Assembly (NCBI GenBank): GCA_964630905.1
Contig: CAZVWR010000081.1
Span: forward strand, 1 to 10,278
From: JAGOEX01 sp964630905
GTDB taxonomy: Bacteria; UBP6; UBA1177
Reading direction: 5' to 3'
DNA length: 10,278 nt
Shown here: positions 1-6,156 of the stretch, piece by piece
Layout: every line of letters starts with the position of its first letter
How positions within the stretch are numbered: position 1 is the first letter of the stretch
Made by a program: the position numbers and the translations under genes
The notes under the pieces: model-generated
Told to the model about the DNA's origin: nothing
The model's database searches: none
The model's input: only the letters and a program-made list of their open reading frames with translations

Positions 1-22
1 TTGCTAATTTAACGAGTTTCAT
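1..22 (-). CDS. 5' end of a further gene of the R-M operon (partial, cut by window edge)
   Basis: Only seven complete codons are visible: M-K-L-V-K-L-A. The start is supported by a good Shine-Dalgarno sequence (GGAGGG, three bases before ATG), and it lies 16 bases after the stop of the 60-residue gene, so it is very likely a real start in the same operon. The opening resembles the beginning of a type I specificity subunit (compare LKNLADIQTG at the start of the half-size S subunit at 1789-2367), but seven residues cannot decide this. HsdR or an unrelated gene are equally open. Seen: start and RBS. Inferred: operon membership. Confidence 0.6.
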
Positions 23-38
23 TTTCCCTCCGGTTTAT

Positions 39-221
39 TTATGCAGACCATTTCGTGCATGTCCACGATATGGTTTTTCCTGTTTTGACCATTTTGATCT
101 CTTCCTCAATATGGTTTTTTATCATTTCGTTCTTTTCCACGAGATGATTGCTTATTAATTGTGACGCCAGCGGTGGCACAATTTCGAAATGATGGTGAGT
201 TGCATCATTTTTCCCGTTCAT
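39..221 (-). CDS. Small hypothetical protein (60 aa) coupled to hsdM
   Basis: A 60-residue protein of unknown function; I do not recognise the family. Its ATG overlaps the hsdM stop codon as ATGA (bases 221-218), the classic arrangement for translational coupling. A Shine-Dalgarno AAGGAG sits eight bases upstream inside the end of hsdM. The next gene starts 16 bases beyond its stop with its own RBS. These three points argue that it is real despite its size. It has an HHH cluster near residue 10, a helix-prone charged middle (about residues 27-47, rich in Glu, Lys and Asn) and a C-terminal segment with two Trp and one Cys. There is no signal peptide or membrane segment. By position it may be an accessory factor of the methylase/specificity complex, or a small regulator; that is inference only. 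Confidence 0.68.
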   Translation of the reverse strand: MNGKNDATHHHFEIVPPLASQLISNHLVEKNEMIKNHIEEEIKMVKTGKTISWTCTKWSA

Positions 222-1786
222 CTCTCAATCTCCTTCAACTTTTCAGCCATTTTTGCTCTCACTTGAGCAAGTTCCTTTTCGAGCTGGTCTATTTCGAGTT
301 GTACTGAATCTATATCAATTTCCTCTTCTTCTTCAAAGGTATCGACATATCGGGGAATGTTCAGGTTGAAGTCGTTTTCCTTTATTTCTTCAAATTGTGC
401 GAGATATGAATATTTTTCAATGACCGCTCTGTTTTTGTATGTTCTAACAATTTTTTCAAGATGTTCTTCTGATAGTGTGTTCTGGTTCTTTCCCTGAATG
501 AAGTCTCTGCTTGCATCAATAAAAAGAACATCCTTTCTTGAATAATTCTTTCCGCCTTTTTCCCGGCTGTTATCAAAAACGAGAATCGCCACAGGGATGT
601 TGGTTGTCTGGAAAAGATTGCCCGGGAGTCCGATCACTGCATCAAGAATATTGTCTTCAATAAGTTTCTGTCTTATTCTCCCTTCAGCAGCTCCACGGAA
701 AAGAACTCCGTGAGGAACAACAACTGAAACCCTTCCTTCCTTTTCAAGCGCTGTTTCAATCATGTGGGTGATAAATGCCCAGTCTCCTTTACTTTTTGGC
801 GGAACTCCCCGCCAGAATCTGTTATACTTATCACTCTCCGCATTTTCGGAACCCCATTTGTCCAGAGAAAACGGAGGATTGGCAACAACACAGTTGAATT
901 TCATGAGACGGTCATTTTCAACAAGCATCGGACTGTTCAAAGTATCGCACCATTCAATTCTCGCACTGTCAAAGCTGTGAAGAAACATATTCATTCTGCA
1001 CAAAGCCCATGTGCTGCCGTTTGATTCCTGACCGAAAAGAGCAAAATTACGGTCGCCGACCTGTCTTGCCGCCTGAATCAACAGACCTCCCGAACCGCAG
1101 GCAGGATCACAAATTCTGTCACCAGGTTTTGGTGAAGCAAGACGGGCAACAAGTTCGCTTACTTTAAGGGGTGTGAAGAATTCTCCTGCTTTTTTGCCTG
1201 AATCGGCCGCGAACCTTTCTATAAGATATATGTATGTGTTTCCGATCACATCTTCTGAAACTCTGCTCGGTTTCATATCAAGTTGCGGTTTATTGAAATC
1301 TTCAAGAAAAGTTTTAAGACGACGGTTCCTGTCCTTTGATTTTCCAAGATTGGATTCACTGTTGAAGTCAATATTCCTGAAAACTCCTTCAAGTTTTGAT
1401 TTGTTGGATTCTTCAATGTTATCAAGAACTATGTTGATCAGTTCGCCTATATTGTCACTGCTTCTTCTTTCATAAAGACTGTAGAAATTGGCAGGGAACC
1501 GGTCAAGAATAGTGTCAATACCCGTTTTCGGATCTGTTTCCTTAATTTTCACTTCAGGAAGAATGAACCTTTCCCTTTCGAGTTTTCTTTTGATTCTTTC
1601 ATCATCATCACCATACTGCTTTTTGTATTCATCATAGTGATCGTTCCAGACATCGGATATATATTTAAGGAATAACATCACAAGAATGTAATCCATATAC
1701 TGTGAAGGGTTTACAACTCCACGGAAAGTATCACATGCCGCCCACGCCGCATTGTTTATATCCTTCTGCTCGATTTTTGTACTCAT
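218..1786 (-). CDS. hsdM: Type I restriction-modification system, modification (methyltransferase) subunit HsdM
   Basis: S-adenosylmethionine-dependent N6-adenine DNA methyltransferase, the M subunit of a cytoplasmic type I R-M complex that uses HsdS to choose its target. The protein is 522 residues, normal for the family. The N-terminal helical HsdM domain covers about residues 1-165 (it begins NNAAWAACDTFRG). The catalytic domain follows, with SAM-binding motif I D227-P-A-C-G-S-G-G234 and catalytic motif IV N303-P-P-F306, both intact. The last 40 residues are an acidic patch followed by a heptad-like coiled-coil helix (LEIDQLEKELAQVRAKMAEK), as used for subunit contacts. The start is two bases after the hsdS stop, with an AGGAG site seven bases upstream lying inside the end of hsdS. 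The stop overlaps the next start (ATGA). All key residues are present, so the methylase is expected to be active. Confidence 0.97.
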   Translation of the reverse strand: MSTKIEQKDINNAAWAACDTFRGVVNPSQYMDYILVMLFLKYISDVWNDHYDEYKKQYGDDDERIKRKLERERFILPEVKIKETDPKTGIDTILDRFPANFYSLYERRSSDNIGELINIVLDNIEESNKSKLEGVFRNIDFNSESNLGKSKDRNRRLKTFLEDFNKPQLDMKPSRVSEDVIGNTYIYLIERFAADSGKKAGEFFTPLKVSELVARLASPKPGDRICDPACGSGGLLIQAARQVGDRNFALFGQESNGSTWALCRMNMFLHSFDSARIEWCDTLNSPMLVENDRLMKFNCVVANPPFSLDKWGSENAESDKYNRFWRGVPPKSKGDWAFITHMIETALEKEGRVSVVVPHGVLFRGAAEGRIRQKLIEDNILDAVIGLPGNLFQTTNIPVAILVFDNSREKGGKNYSRKDVLFIDASRDFIQGKNQNTLSEEHLEKIVRTYKNRAVIEKYSYLAQFEEIKENDFNLNIPRYVDTFEEEEEIDIDSVQLEIDQLEKELAQVRAKMAEKLKEIER

Positions 1787-1788
1787 CC

Positions 1789-2367
1789 TTATTCTCCTTT
1801 TGATGAATTTATTAATAATTTTGAGATGTAATCTTTTTTGAGTTCTGCAATTTCTGACAGTATCCGGTGTTCTTTTTCTGCCAATTCCTCTATTTCAACG
1901 ATCAGCATCTGCGTTTTCAAGTCGGGAACAGAAACAGAAAGTTCGGCAAGTTCAGAAGCCCTTATCATTCCGCCGTGAGTGCCTGACAATCGTGATTGTA
2001 AAAACTTCTGAGAATCAGGCTGGTTGATGAACCATTTAAGGTATTCAGGAAAAATTTTGTTCCGATCTTTAGCCCTGATTTTTAGAAGAGGAGCGGAAAC
2101 CACAGTGTTTTCAATCTCTTCTAATAAAATTGATGCTGTACAGTTAATTCCTCTTGATCTGAAAACAAGATCTCCCTTTTTCGCAAGATGATGATCTTTG
2201 AGAATTTCCATATCTATTTTTATCAGTTCGTGACAGTCAACAATGTTATCAAAAGTCAGATCTTTCATCTGAATAACCCTTACATTTCCCGAATCAGAAT
2301 ATTCGAGACGACCTCTAAATGAGAAGCCTGTCTGAATATCTGCCAGATTTTTCAGCATCGTTTCCAA
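1789..2367 (-). CDS. hsdS: Half-size type I specificity subunit (single TRD HsdS)
   Basis: DNA sequence-recognition subunit of the type I system. It has 192 residues, about half of a normal HsdS (near 400). It holds one target-recognition domain, opening with the typical LADIQTGFSFRG and continuing through GDLVFRSRG and SRLSGTHGGMIRASELAELSVSVP. One conserved spacer helix follows (about residues 150-187, heptad-like, ending KKDYISKLL). The second TRD and second helix are absent; there is no frameshift or broken remainder after the stop, so it looks built that way. In known half-S systems two copies pair to read a palindromic split target. The start is TTG: GGAGG lies five bases before it, whereas the ATG at codon 4 is 14 bases from the same site. 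First gene after the R-M promoter; hsdM follows two bases after the stop. Confidence 0.9.
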   Translation of the reverse strand: METMLKNLADIQTGFSFRGRLEYSDSGNVRVIQMKDLTFDNIVDCHELIKIDMEILKDHHLAKKGDLVFRSRGINCTASILLEEIENTVVSAPLLKIRAKDRNKIFPEYLKWFINQPDSQKFLQSRLSGTHGGMIRASELAELSVSVPDLKTQMLIVEIEELAEKEHRILSEIAELKKDYISKLLINSSKGE

Positions 2368-2372
2368 AAAAA

Positions 2373-2377
2373 CCTCC
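2373..2377 (-). promoter_or_regulatory. Shine-Dalgarno GGAGG that selects the TTG start of hsdS
   Basis: GGAGG on the minus strand is separated from the TTG at 2367-2365 by five T residues; these are part of a run of seven T at 2372-2366 that overlaps the start codon itself. The nearest in-frame ATG (2358-2356) is 14 bases away, too far for this site. This favours TTG as the start. A change in the length of the T run would change the SD-start spacing or move the TTG. Confidence 0.7.
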
Positions 2378-2380
2378 GCA

Positions 2381-2401
2381 ATGCAAAAACGACATTACAG
2401 A
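2381..2401 (-). repeat. 21-bp direct repeat, copy 2 (at the R-M transcription start)
   Basis: Partner of 2442-2462, in the same orientation and offset by 61 bases. This copy begins near the predicted transcription start (about 2399) and ends just before the Shine-Dalgarno site, so a protein bound here would block the start of transcription. The paired layout around a promoter is typical of operator pairs; no regulator gene is visible in the window. Confidence 0.45.
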
Positions 2402-2405
2402 GACA

Positions 2406-2433
2406 ATTGTACGCGAAAAATTTGATTTGTCAA
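2406..2433 (-). promoter_or_regulatory. Sigma-70-type promoter of the R-M operon
   Basis: On the minus strand, -35 TTGACA (2433-2428, perfect) and -10 TACAAT (2411-2406, one mismatch from TATAAT) are separated by 16 bases. Transcription would start near 2399, giving a leader of about 30 bases to the TTG start of hsdS. It sits in the only sizeable gap (2368-2469) between the lipoprotein gene and hsdS, exactly where an operon promoter is expected. Confidence 0.8.
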
Positions 2434-2441
2434 GAAATTTT

Positions 2442-2462
2442 ATGCAAAAAAGTCGTTACTGC
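2442..2462 (-). repeat. 21-bp direct repeat, copy 1 (upstream of the R-M promoter)
   Basis: Aligns without gaps to 2381-2401, 16 of 21 positions identical. Both copies contain GTAA at the same offset and end TTTTTGCAT. This copy lies just upstream of the -35 box, centred near -53. It is a candidate binding site for a regulator of the R-M operon, or the AT-rich part may act as an UP element. Function is inferred. Confidence 0.45.
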
Positions 2463-2469
2463 AATTTGT

Positions 2470-4341
2470 TTACAGCGGACCTCTGACACATTTTATTTCA
2501 ACATTCATGTACTCAATTTTGCTGTTTGAATAAGAAGATCCATACTGCTTATCTACAAACCATACCGATCCGTTGCCTTCAACATAGTTGTCGGTTGTAG
2601 ATGAATAAATAAATCCGGTTGAGCCCATTCCCGGGAAACTGCTCGGTGGGTTTTTAAGACTTCTGTCAAGGAGCGTTTTAAGTTCATTAATATTGGGCAT
2701 TCTCCAGTCACTGAATCCACCGGCTTCACTTGTTTCACAATTGCTTAATCCTGATATCCACGGAACATAAGTATAAGATGATTTCATCCACCACAGACCG
2801 GTTCTTGCATCCTTTACGATCTGGTCTGCTCCCATGGTCTCTTCGGTAAAAGACGGAACCGGTGCATAAACATTTCCCCTTACACATCTGACTCTTCCCT
2901 GCGGATCAAATTCTCCTGAATCGATCTGTTCAGCATAGACATTGCCGTAAGGAGAAAGAAAAAAGTAATAATTAGACGTATCTATCTGATAAAAAGAGCC
3001 AGACCAGAGACTTGTGCCCAAGCCGCTTTCATTGTCACTAAACAATGTTCCGTCATAAGCAGGAATGCTTTTCCCGTAATCAACGATCGTTTCGAGCTCT
3101 TCCACCGTGGGCAGACGCCAGTCGTCATACCCTGAATATATAAGGGTTTCACAATAACTGACCGCTTCATCTTTTTTGCAGGTTTCACCCATTTCGCCCA
3201 TTGAACATCCCGGATATGCCGCAGGAAGAATTTTCTGCCACATTATGCCGATATTCTGATCCAGAATCACCTGCTCACCGGGAGCTCCCTGAGTCATTAA
3301 ATTTTTTGGCACACAATTTGACATTCCGTAATTTCCATCCTGTCCGTAATATGGTTCACTATCAGTAGATGGACATACGATCGTAGTTGAATTGTCATAA
3401 CAGAGCATTTGTCCTGTACATAAAACCCCTGTAAAAGGAACTCTTTCAACACATTTAGCTGTATCCCAGCCGTCACAGGCACTGTTGCACAAAGCATCTC
3501 CACCTGTAAATGTCAGCGGATCAATAATTCCGCACGGTTTTTTCATGTGGTTGTCACAAAGTTCAACTCCGTCGATCATCCCGTTTCCGCAAAGATTTAT
3601 AACGGTATCTGTGTCAGGTGTTTCATTATCTACCATTTCACTGTCAGTAATATCCTCGTCATTTTCGATAACTGTGTCGCTGTTCTCTTCATCCGTAATC
3701 TCATCAGCATCGCCTTGATTTTCCGCATCTGTTTCATCAACGGTTTCGTCAACAGTTTCGACATCATGATCAATGTTCTCGATATCATTTGTCTCATCAT
3801 TTATATCAACAACGAGGAAAACCACTGTGCTGAAATGTCCTGCTGTCATCATAATGGGATCTCCGCTCATGATCGGATCACCACTCATGATAGGATCGCC
3901 ACTCATAATCGGGTCGCCGCTCATGATCGGATCACCGCTTCCTTCATAAAGCCAGTCTGATCCTGATCCATTCAGCAAACCTGCCGCAACTGTTTTTCCG
4001 GCAGGAACCTTTGTCAATCCTGTGTCTGCCTTGATGGTGATTGAAATATCTTTTTTAAATTTAAGTCCGGCCGGAGCAAACTCAAAAGGTTTTGAAATAA
4101 GATCATCTTTTTCCGGGAACCCATCCTTTTTATATCTGGTCATTGTTATCTCTGTATCTTTCTCAAGAGCTCCGGCAGGAATTTCTATCTTTCCTTCCCC
4201 GTCTTCTGTTGCGATCTCTCCCCCTTCAGATGCCGATATTGTTTTTGTTACAGAATCAAGAACCTCTTTTTTTTCAACTTTCTTTTCTGTACATGCGAGA
4301 AACATGATCATTACGAGCACAGAAATAATAATTTTTTTCAT
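2470..4341 (-). CDS. Multidomain lipoprotein: ZU5-like, SGDPIM repeats, Cys-rich domain, two DUF1566/Lcl domains
   Basis: Predicted exported lipoprotein of 623 residues, function unknown. The signal peptide has lipobox FLA-Cys17. In order: a ZU5-like beta domain (about 35-130, with GGEI and IPAGALEKDTEITMT); five exact SGDPIM repeats (135-164); an Asp/Glu-rich linker (about 179-246); a Cys-rich domain of the Myxococcus/DUF4215 kind (C251-GNG, C262, C270, C285-x3-C289-x7-C297); and two DUF1566 (Lcl C-terminal) domains (about 335-490 and 495-623). Each Lcl domain shows the family marks: a 'GxxW' strand, DWRLP or DWRMP (near 406 and 543) followed by an EL helix, and a closing V-R/K-CVRG. These domains adopt a C-type-lectin/formylglycine-enzyme-like fold and are common in secreted proteins of this bacterial type. 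The start has AGGAGGGG three bases upstream and a dedicated promoter. It is likely tethered to the outer membrane, facing outward or periplasmic; this is inferred. Confidence 0.9.
   Translation of the reverse strand: MKKIIISVLVMIMFLACTEKKVEKKEVLDSVTKTISASEGGEIATEDGEGKIEIPAGALEKDTEITMTRYKKDGFPEKDDLISKPFEFAPAGLKFKKDISITIKADTGLTKVPAGKTVAAGLLNGSGSDWLYEGSGDPIMSGDPIMSGDPIMSGDPIMSGDPIMMTAGHFSTVVFLVVDINDETNDIENIDHDVETVDETVDETDAENQGDADEITDEENSDTVIENDEDITDSEMVDNETPDTDTVINLCGNGMIDGVELCDNHMKKPCGIIDPLTFTGGDALCNSACDGWDTAKCVERVPFTGVLCTGQMLCYDNSTTIVCPSTDSEPYYGQDGNYGMSNCVPKNLMTQGAPGEQVILDQNIGIMWQKILPAAYPGCSMGEMGETCKKDEAVSYCETLIYSGYDDWRLPTVEELETIVDYGKSIPAYDGTLFSDNESGLGTSLWSGSFYQIDTSNYYFFLSPYGNVYAEQIDSGEFDPQGRVRCVRGNVYAPVPSFTEETMGADQIVKDARTGLWWMKSSYTYVPWISGLSNCETSEAGGFSDWRMPNINELKTLLDRSLKNPPSSFPGMGSTGFIYSSTTDNYVEGNGSVWFVDKQYGSSYSNSKIEYMNVEIKCVRGPL
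3850..3939 (-). repeat. Five tandem 18-bp repeats encoding SGDPIM
   Basis: Units are 3939-3922, 3921-3904, 3903-3886, 3885-3868 and 3867-3850. All five encode Ser-Gly-Asp-Pro-Ile-Met exactly, yet the DNA units differ at synonymous third positions (for example AGC/AGT, GGT/GGC/GGA, CCG/CCT/CCC, ATC/ATT). The repeat joins the ZU5-like domain to the strand that precedes the acidic linker. Confidence 0.97.
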
Positions 4342-4373
4342 TTTCCCCTCCTGAAAAAATTAAAAACTTAAGA

Positions 4374-4402
4374 ATATTAAATCAAAAGAAATTTTTTGTC
4401 AA
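4374..4402 (-). promoter_or_regulatory. Near-consensus sigma-70 promoter of the DUF1566 lipoprotein gene
   Basis: On the minus strand, -35 TTGACA (4402-4397, perfect), a 17-base spacer and -10 TAATAT (4379-4374, four of six matching TATAAT). The predicted start is near 4367, with a leader of about 26 bases before the ATG at 4341. The -35 box overlaps the TGA stop (4401-4399) of the carboxypeptidase gene, so this gene can be expressed separately from the operon upstream. No hairpin terminator is seen between the two genes, so read-through is also possible. Confidence 0.82.
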
Positions 4403-6156
4403 AAGCCAAGCCATGCCTTAACATCATTCAGGAACATTTCAGGCTGATTTACAGAAACACTGTGAGAACTTTCAGAATAGAAAGGAAATATTACTTCGGC
4501 ATCTACATTATCAGAGAATTTTACCGTGAACTTTTCAGCTTCTGTTTCAACACTGTTCACACCGCTGAAATTCTTCAATGATTCGGGAATCCCCGGTGCA
4601 TAGATTATGATGTCTTCTTCAGCAGCAGTTATAAATGTCTTAACATCTCGAATGTTTTCAAGGAACATATATCCGTTGATCGAACTGTAGGGTGTTGTTG
4701 TTGCATTATAAAAGATCTGCGTCACATCATAGTGAAGATCAATGAAATAGTCATCCCAACTCTGAAGCATTCCAAAAACCTGCTCGAGATCACCGGAAGC
4801 GAGAGTTTTCATTCCCTCTTTACGGTACATGATCTCGGTTCTTATCGAATCAGGTATCCTGCTCATATCAAAGTCCAGGCTTTTCAAATAATCTGCGCTC
4901 GAATATCTGAATGCTTTTGAACGGTTATCTGAATAAAGCCACTCAATTTCCCTTGGATCGTTATTTATAAGTTTTTCAAAAAGGTCAAGCTCTACCATTT
5001 TTTCCGATCCAGTAGAAGTATAGTCAAAAAGCCAGTTATACGGTTTTCTGTATGCATACATATCCCTGTTTGCTTTCTGAAGATACTGAAGAGCGTTGTT
5101 ATGCGGTTCGCAATATGGATTTGAACAAGGTCTGTAATCAACTCCCGTTTCTTTTTCCACTTCATAGATCGGACTTCCATCCATTTCAAGAAGTTTTCCA
5201 GATGCTGTGAACTGATCTTCTCCTGCGACAAGGGGCTGAACAAGTATCTGACCTGCAAACTGCTGTTTTATTATCTCTTTATGCGGAAGTGCCGAAATTT
5301 CAGGATTTGTTTTCATAAAATGGGCATCTATTTCATCAAAAAGAGACTGATCATGGAAAAATCTGTTTTTATCAGCATAATCTCTCACATTAAGCAGAAT
5401 GTTGAGCATTGCTGTCGCCCTTGTCCCGCCGTAACTTTCACCCACAAGAATGACTTTATTTGACTGAATGTCAGGATGTCTTGCAAGAAATCGCAGAATA
5501 ACCCTTATGAAATCTGCCGCATCAATAAAAACATTGAAGTTATTTGTCCTGAAATAACTGCTTCTTTCGTTCTGGTTTGAAGGATTATCGGTCATCCCGT
5601 AAGAAAATCCGGTCATTCTTGCATCAATATAAAGCAGATTCCCTATCTGATTCCAGTTGAATTCATTTTCCACTATATCAAGTTCTGAATATTTCTGATC
5701 AGCGGTCATTTTTGAAGTGTTGTATGTGAAAAGAAGAGCTGTTGCCGCTCCAGGACCACCATTAAAGAACACAAAAAGCGGTTTTTCATGCGGCATTTCA
5801 TCTGCCGGCTGAAAATTGTACCAAATTCTTGCTCTGGCTGAAGTCAGAGCCCTTGTGTCAAGAGTGTAATTTACCGGTTCGATCTCAATGAAACCTGATT
5901 CAAATTCTACTGGGAGAACAGGAATCTCTTCATCAACGGTTTCGTCCTCATCCTTGATCTCATAATCATCCTGCTGTTCACTTTCATCATTGGCAGGATC
6001 ATCAATTTCTTCAAAGGTTTCATCGTTCATGCTGTCTGCAGATTCATTATCGGGAATAATGTTTACGCTGTCTTCATCGTTCACAGCTCTTCTTTTTTCA
6101 ACTTCGCAGGAGATTATCAAAAAGCATGATAACAACAGAATCACTATGTTTCGCAT
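4399..6156 (-). CDS. Lipoprotein serine carboxypeptidase, peptidase family S10
   Basis: Predicted exported serine carboxypeptidase (alpha/beta-hydrolase fold) that removes C-terminal residues from peptides. It has 585 residues. The signal peptide has lipobox IIS-Cys17, then an Asp/Glu-rich tether (about 23-75), then the peptidase domain (about 80-585). Family marks: oxyanion/substrate loop FFN-G133-G-P-G136; nucleophile elbow G-E-S241-Y-G-G; candidate acid D515 in AAEEDIIIY; and catalytic H565 in SSHSVSVNQPEMFLNDV, which matches the 'GHMVP.DQP' pattern of S10 enzymes. The triad thus appears complete. Its ATG shares one base with the stop of the preceding lipoprotein gene (TAATG); an AGGGGA site lies within that gene's end. 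Last gene of the tight operon. S10 enzymes are best known from eukaryotic vacuoles; bacterial lipoprotein forms are less studied. A role in peptide scavenging is inferred. Confidence 0.9.
   Translation of the reverse strand: MRNIVILLLSCFLIISCEVEKRRAVNDEDSVNIIPDNESADSMNDETFEEIDDPANDESEQQDDYEIKDEDETVDEEIPVLPVEFESGFIEIEPVNYTLDTRALTSARARIWYNFQPADEMPHEKPLFVFFNGGPGAATALLFTYNTSKMTADQKYSELDIVENEFNWNQIGNLLYIDARMTGFSYGMTDNPSNQNERSSYFRTNNFNVFIDAADFIRVILRFLARHPDIQSNKVILVGESYGGTRATAMLNILLNVRDYADKNRFFHDQSLFDEIDAHFMKTNPEISALPHKEIIKQQFAGQILVQPLVAGEDQFTASGKLLEMDGSPIYEVEKETGVDYRPCSNPYCEPHNNALQYLQKANRDMYAYRKPYNWLFDYTSTGSEKMVELDLFEKLINNDPREIEWLYSDNRSKAFRYSSADYLKSLDFDMSRIPDSIRTEIMYRKEGMKTLASGDLEQVFGMLQSWDDYFIDLHYDVTQIFYNATTTPYSSINGYMFLENIRDVKTFITAAEEDIIIYAPGIPESLKNFSGVNSVETEAEKFTVKFSDNVDAEVIFPFYSESSHSVSVNQPEMFLNDVKAWLGF

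Noticed and set aside
1173..1475. Plus-strand open frame of 100 codons inside hsdM
   Set aside because: Fully within a well-conserved methylase gene on the opposite strand, with no recognisable domain and no ribosome site.
2434..2469. Possible intrinsic terminator after the DUF1566 lipoprotein gene
   Set aside because: There is a T run (CTTTTTT) but no GC-rich stem before it; the bases form part of the direct repeat upstream of the R-M promoter instead.
3547..3960. Plus-strand open frame of 137 codons across the acidic linker
   Set aside because: It is antisense to the Asp/Glu-rich linker and SGDPIM repeat, whose codons leave few stops on the other strand. It has no ribosome site and reads as low-complexity Ile/Val/Ser and repeat shadows.
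4380..4400. Possible terminator after the carboxypeptidase gene
   Set aside because: A- and T-rich runs without a stable stem; the stretch is accounted for as the spacer and -35 box of the next promoter.
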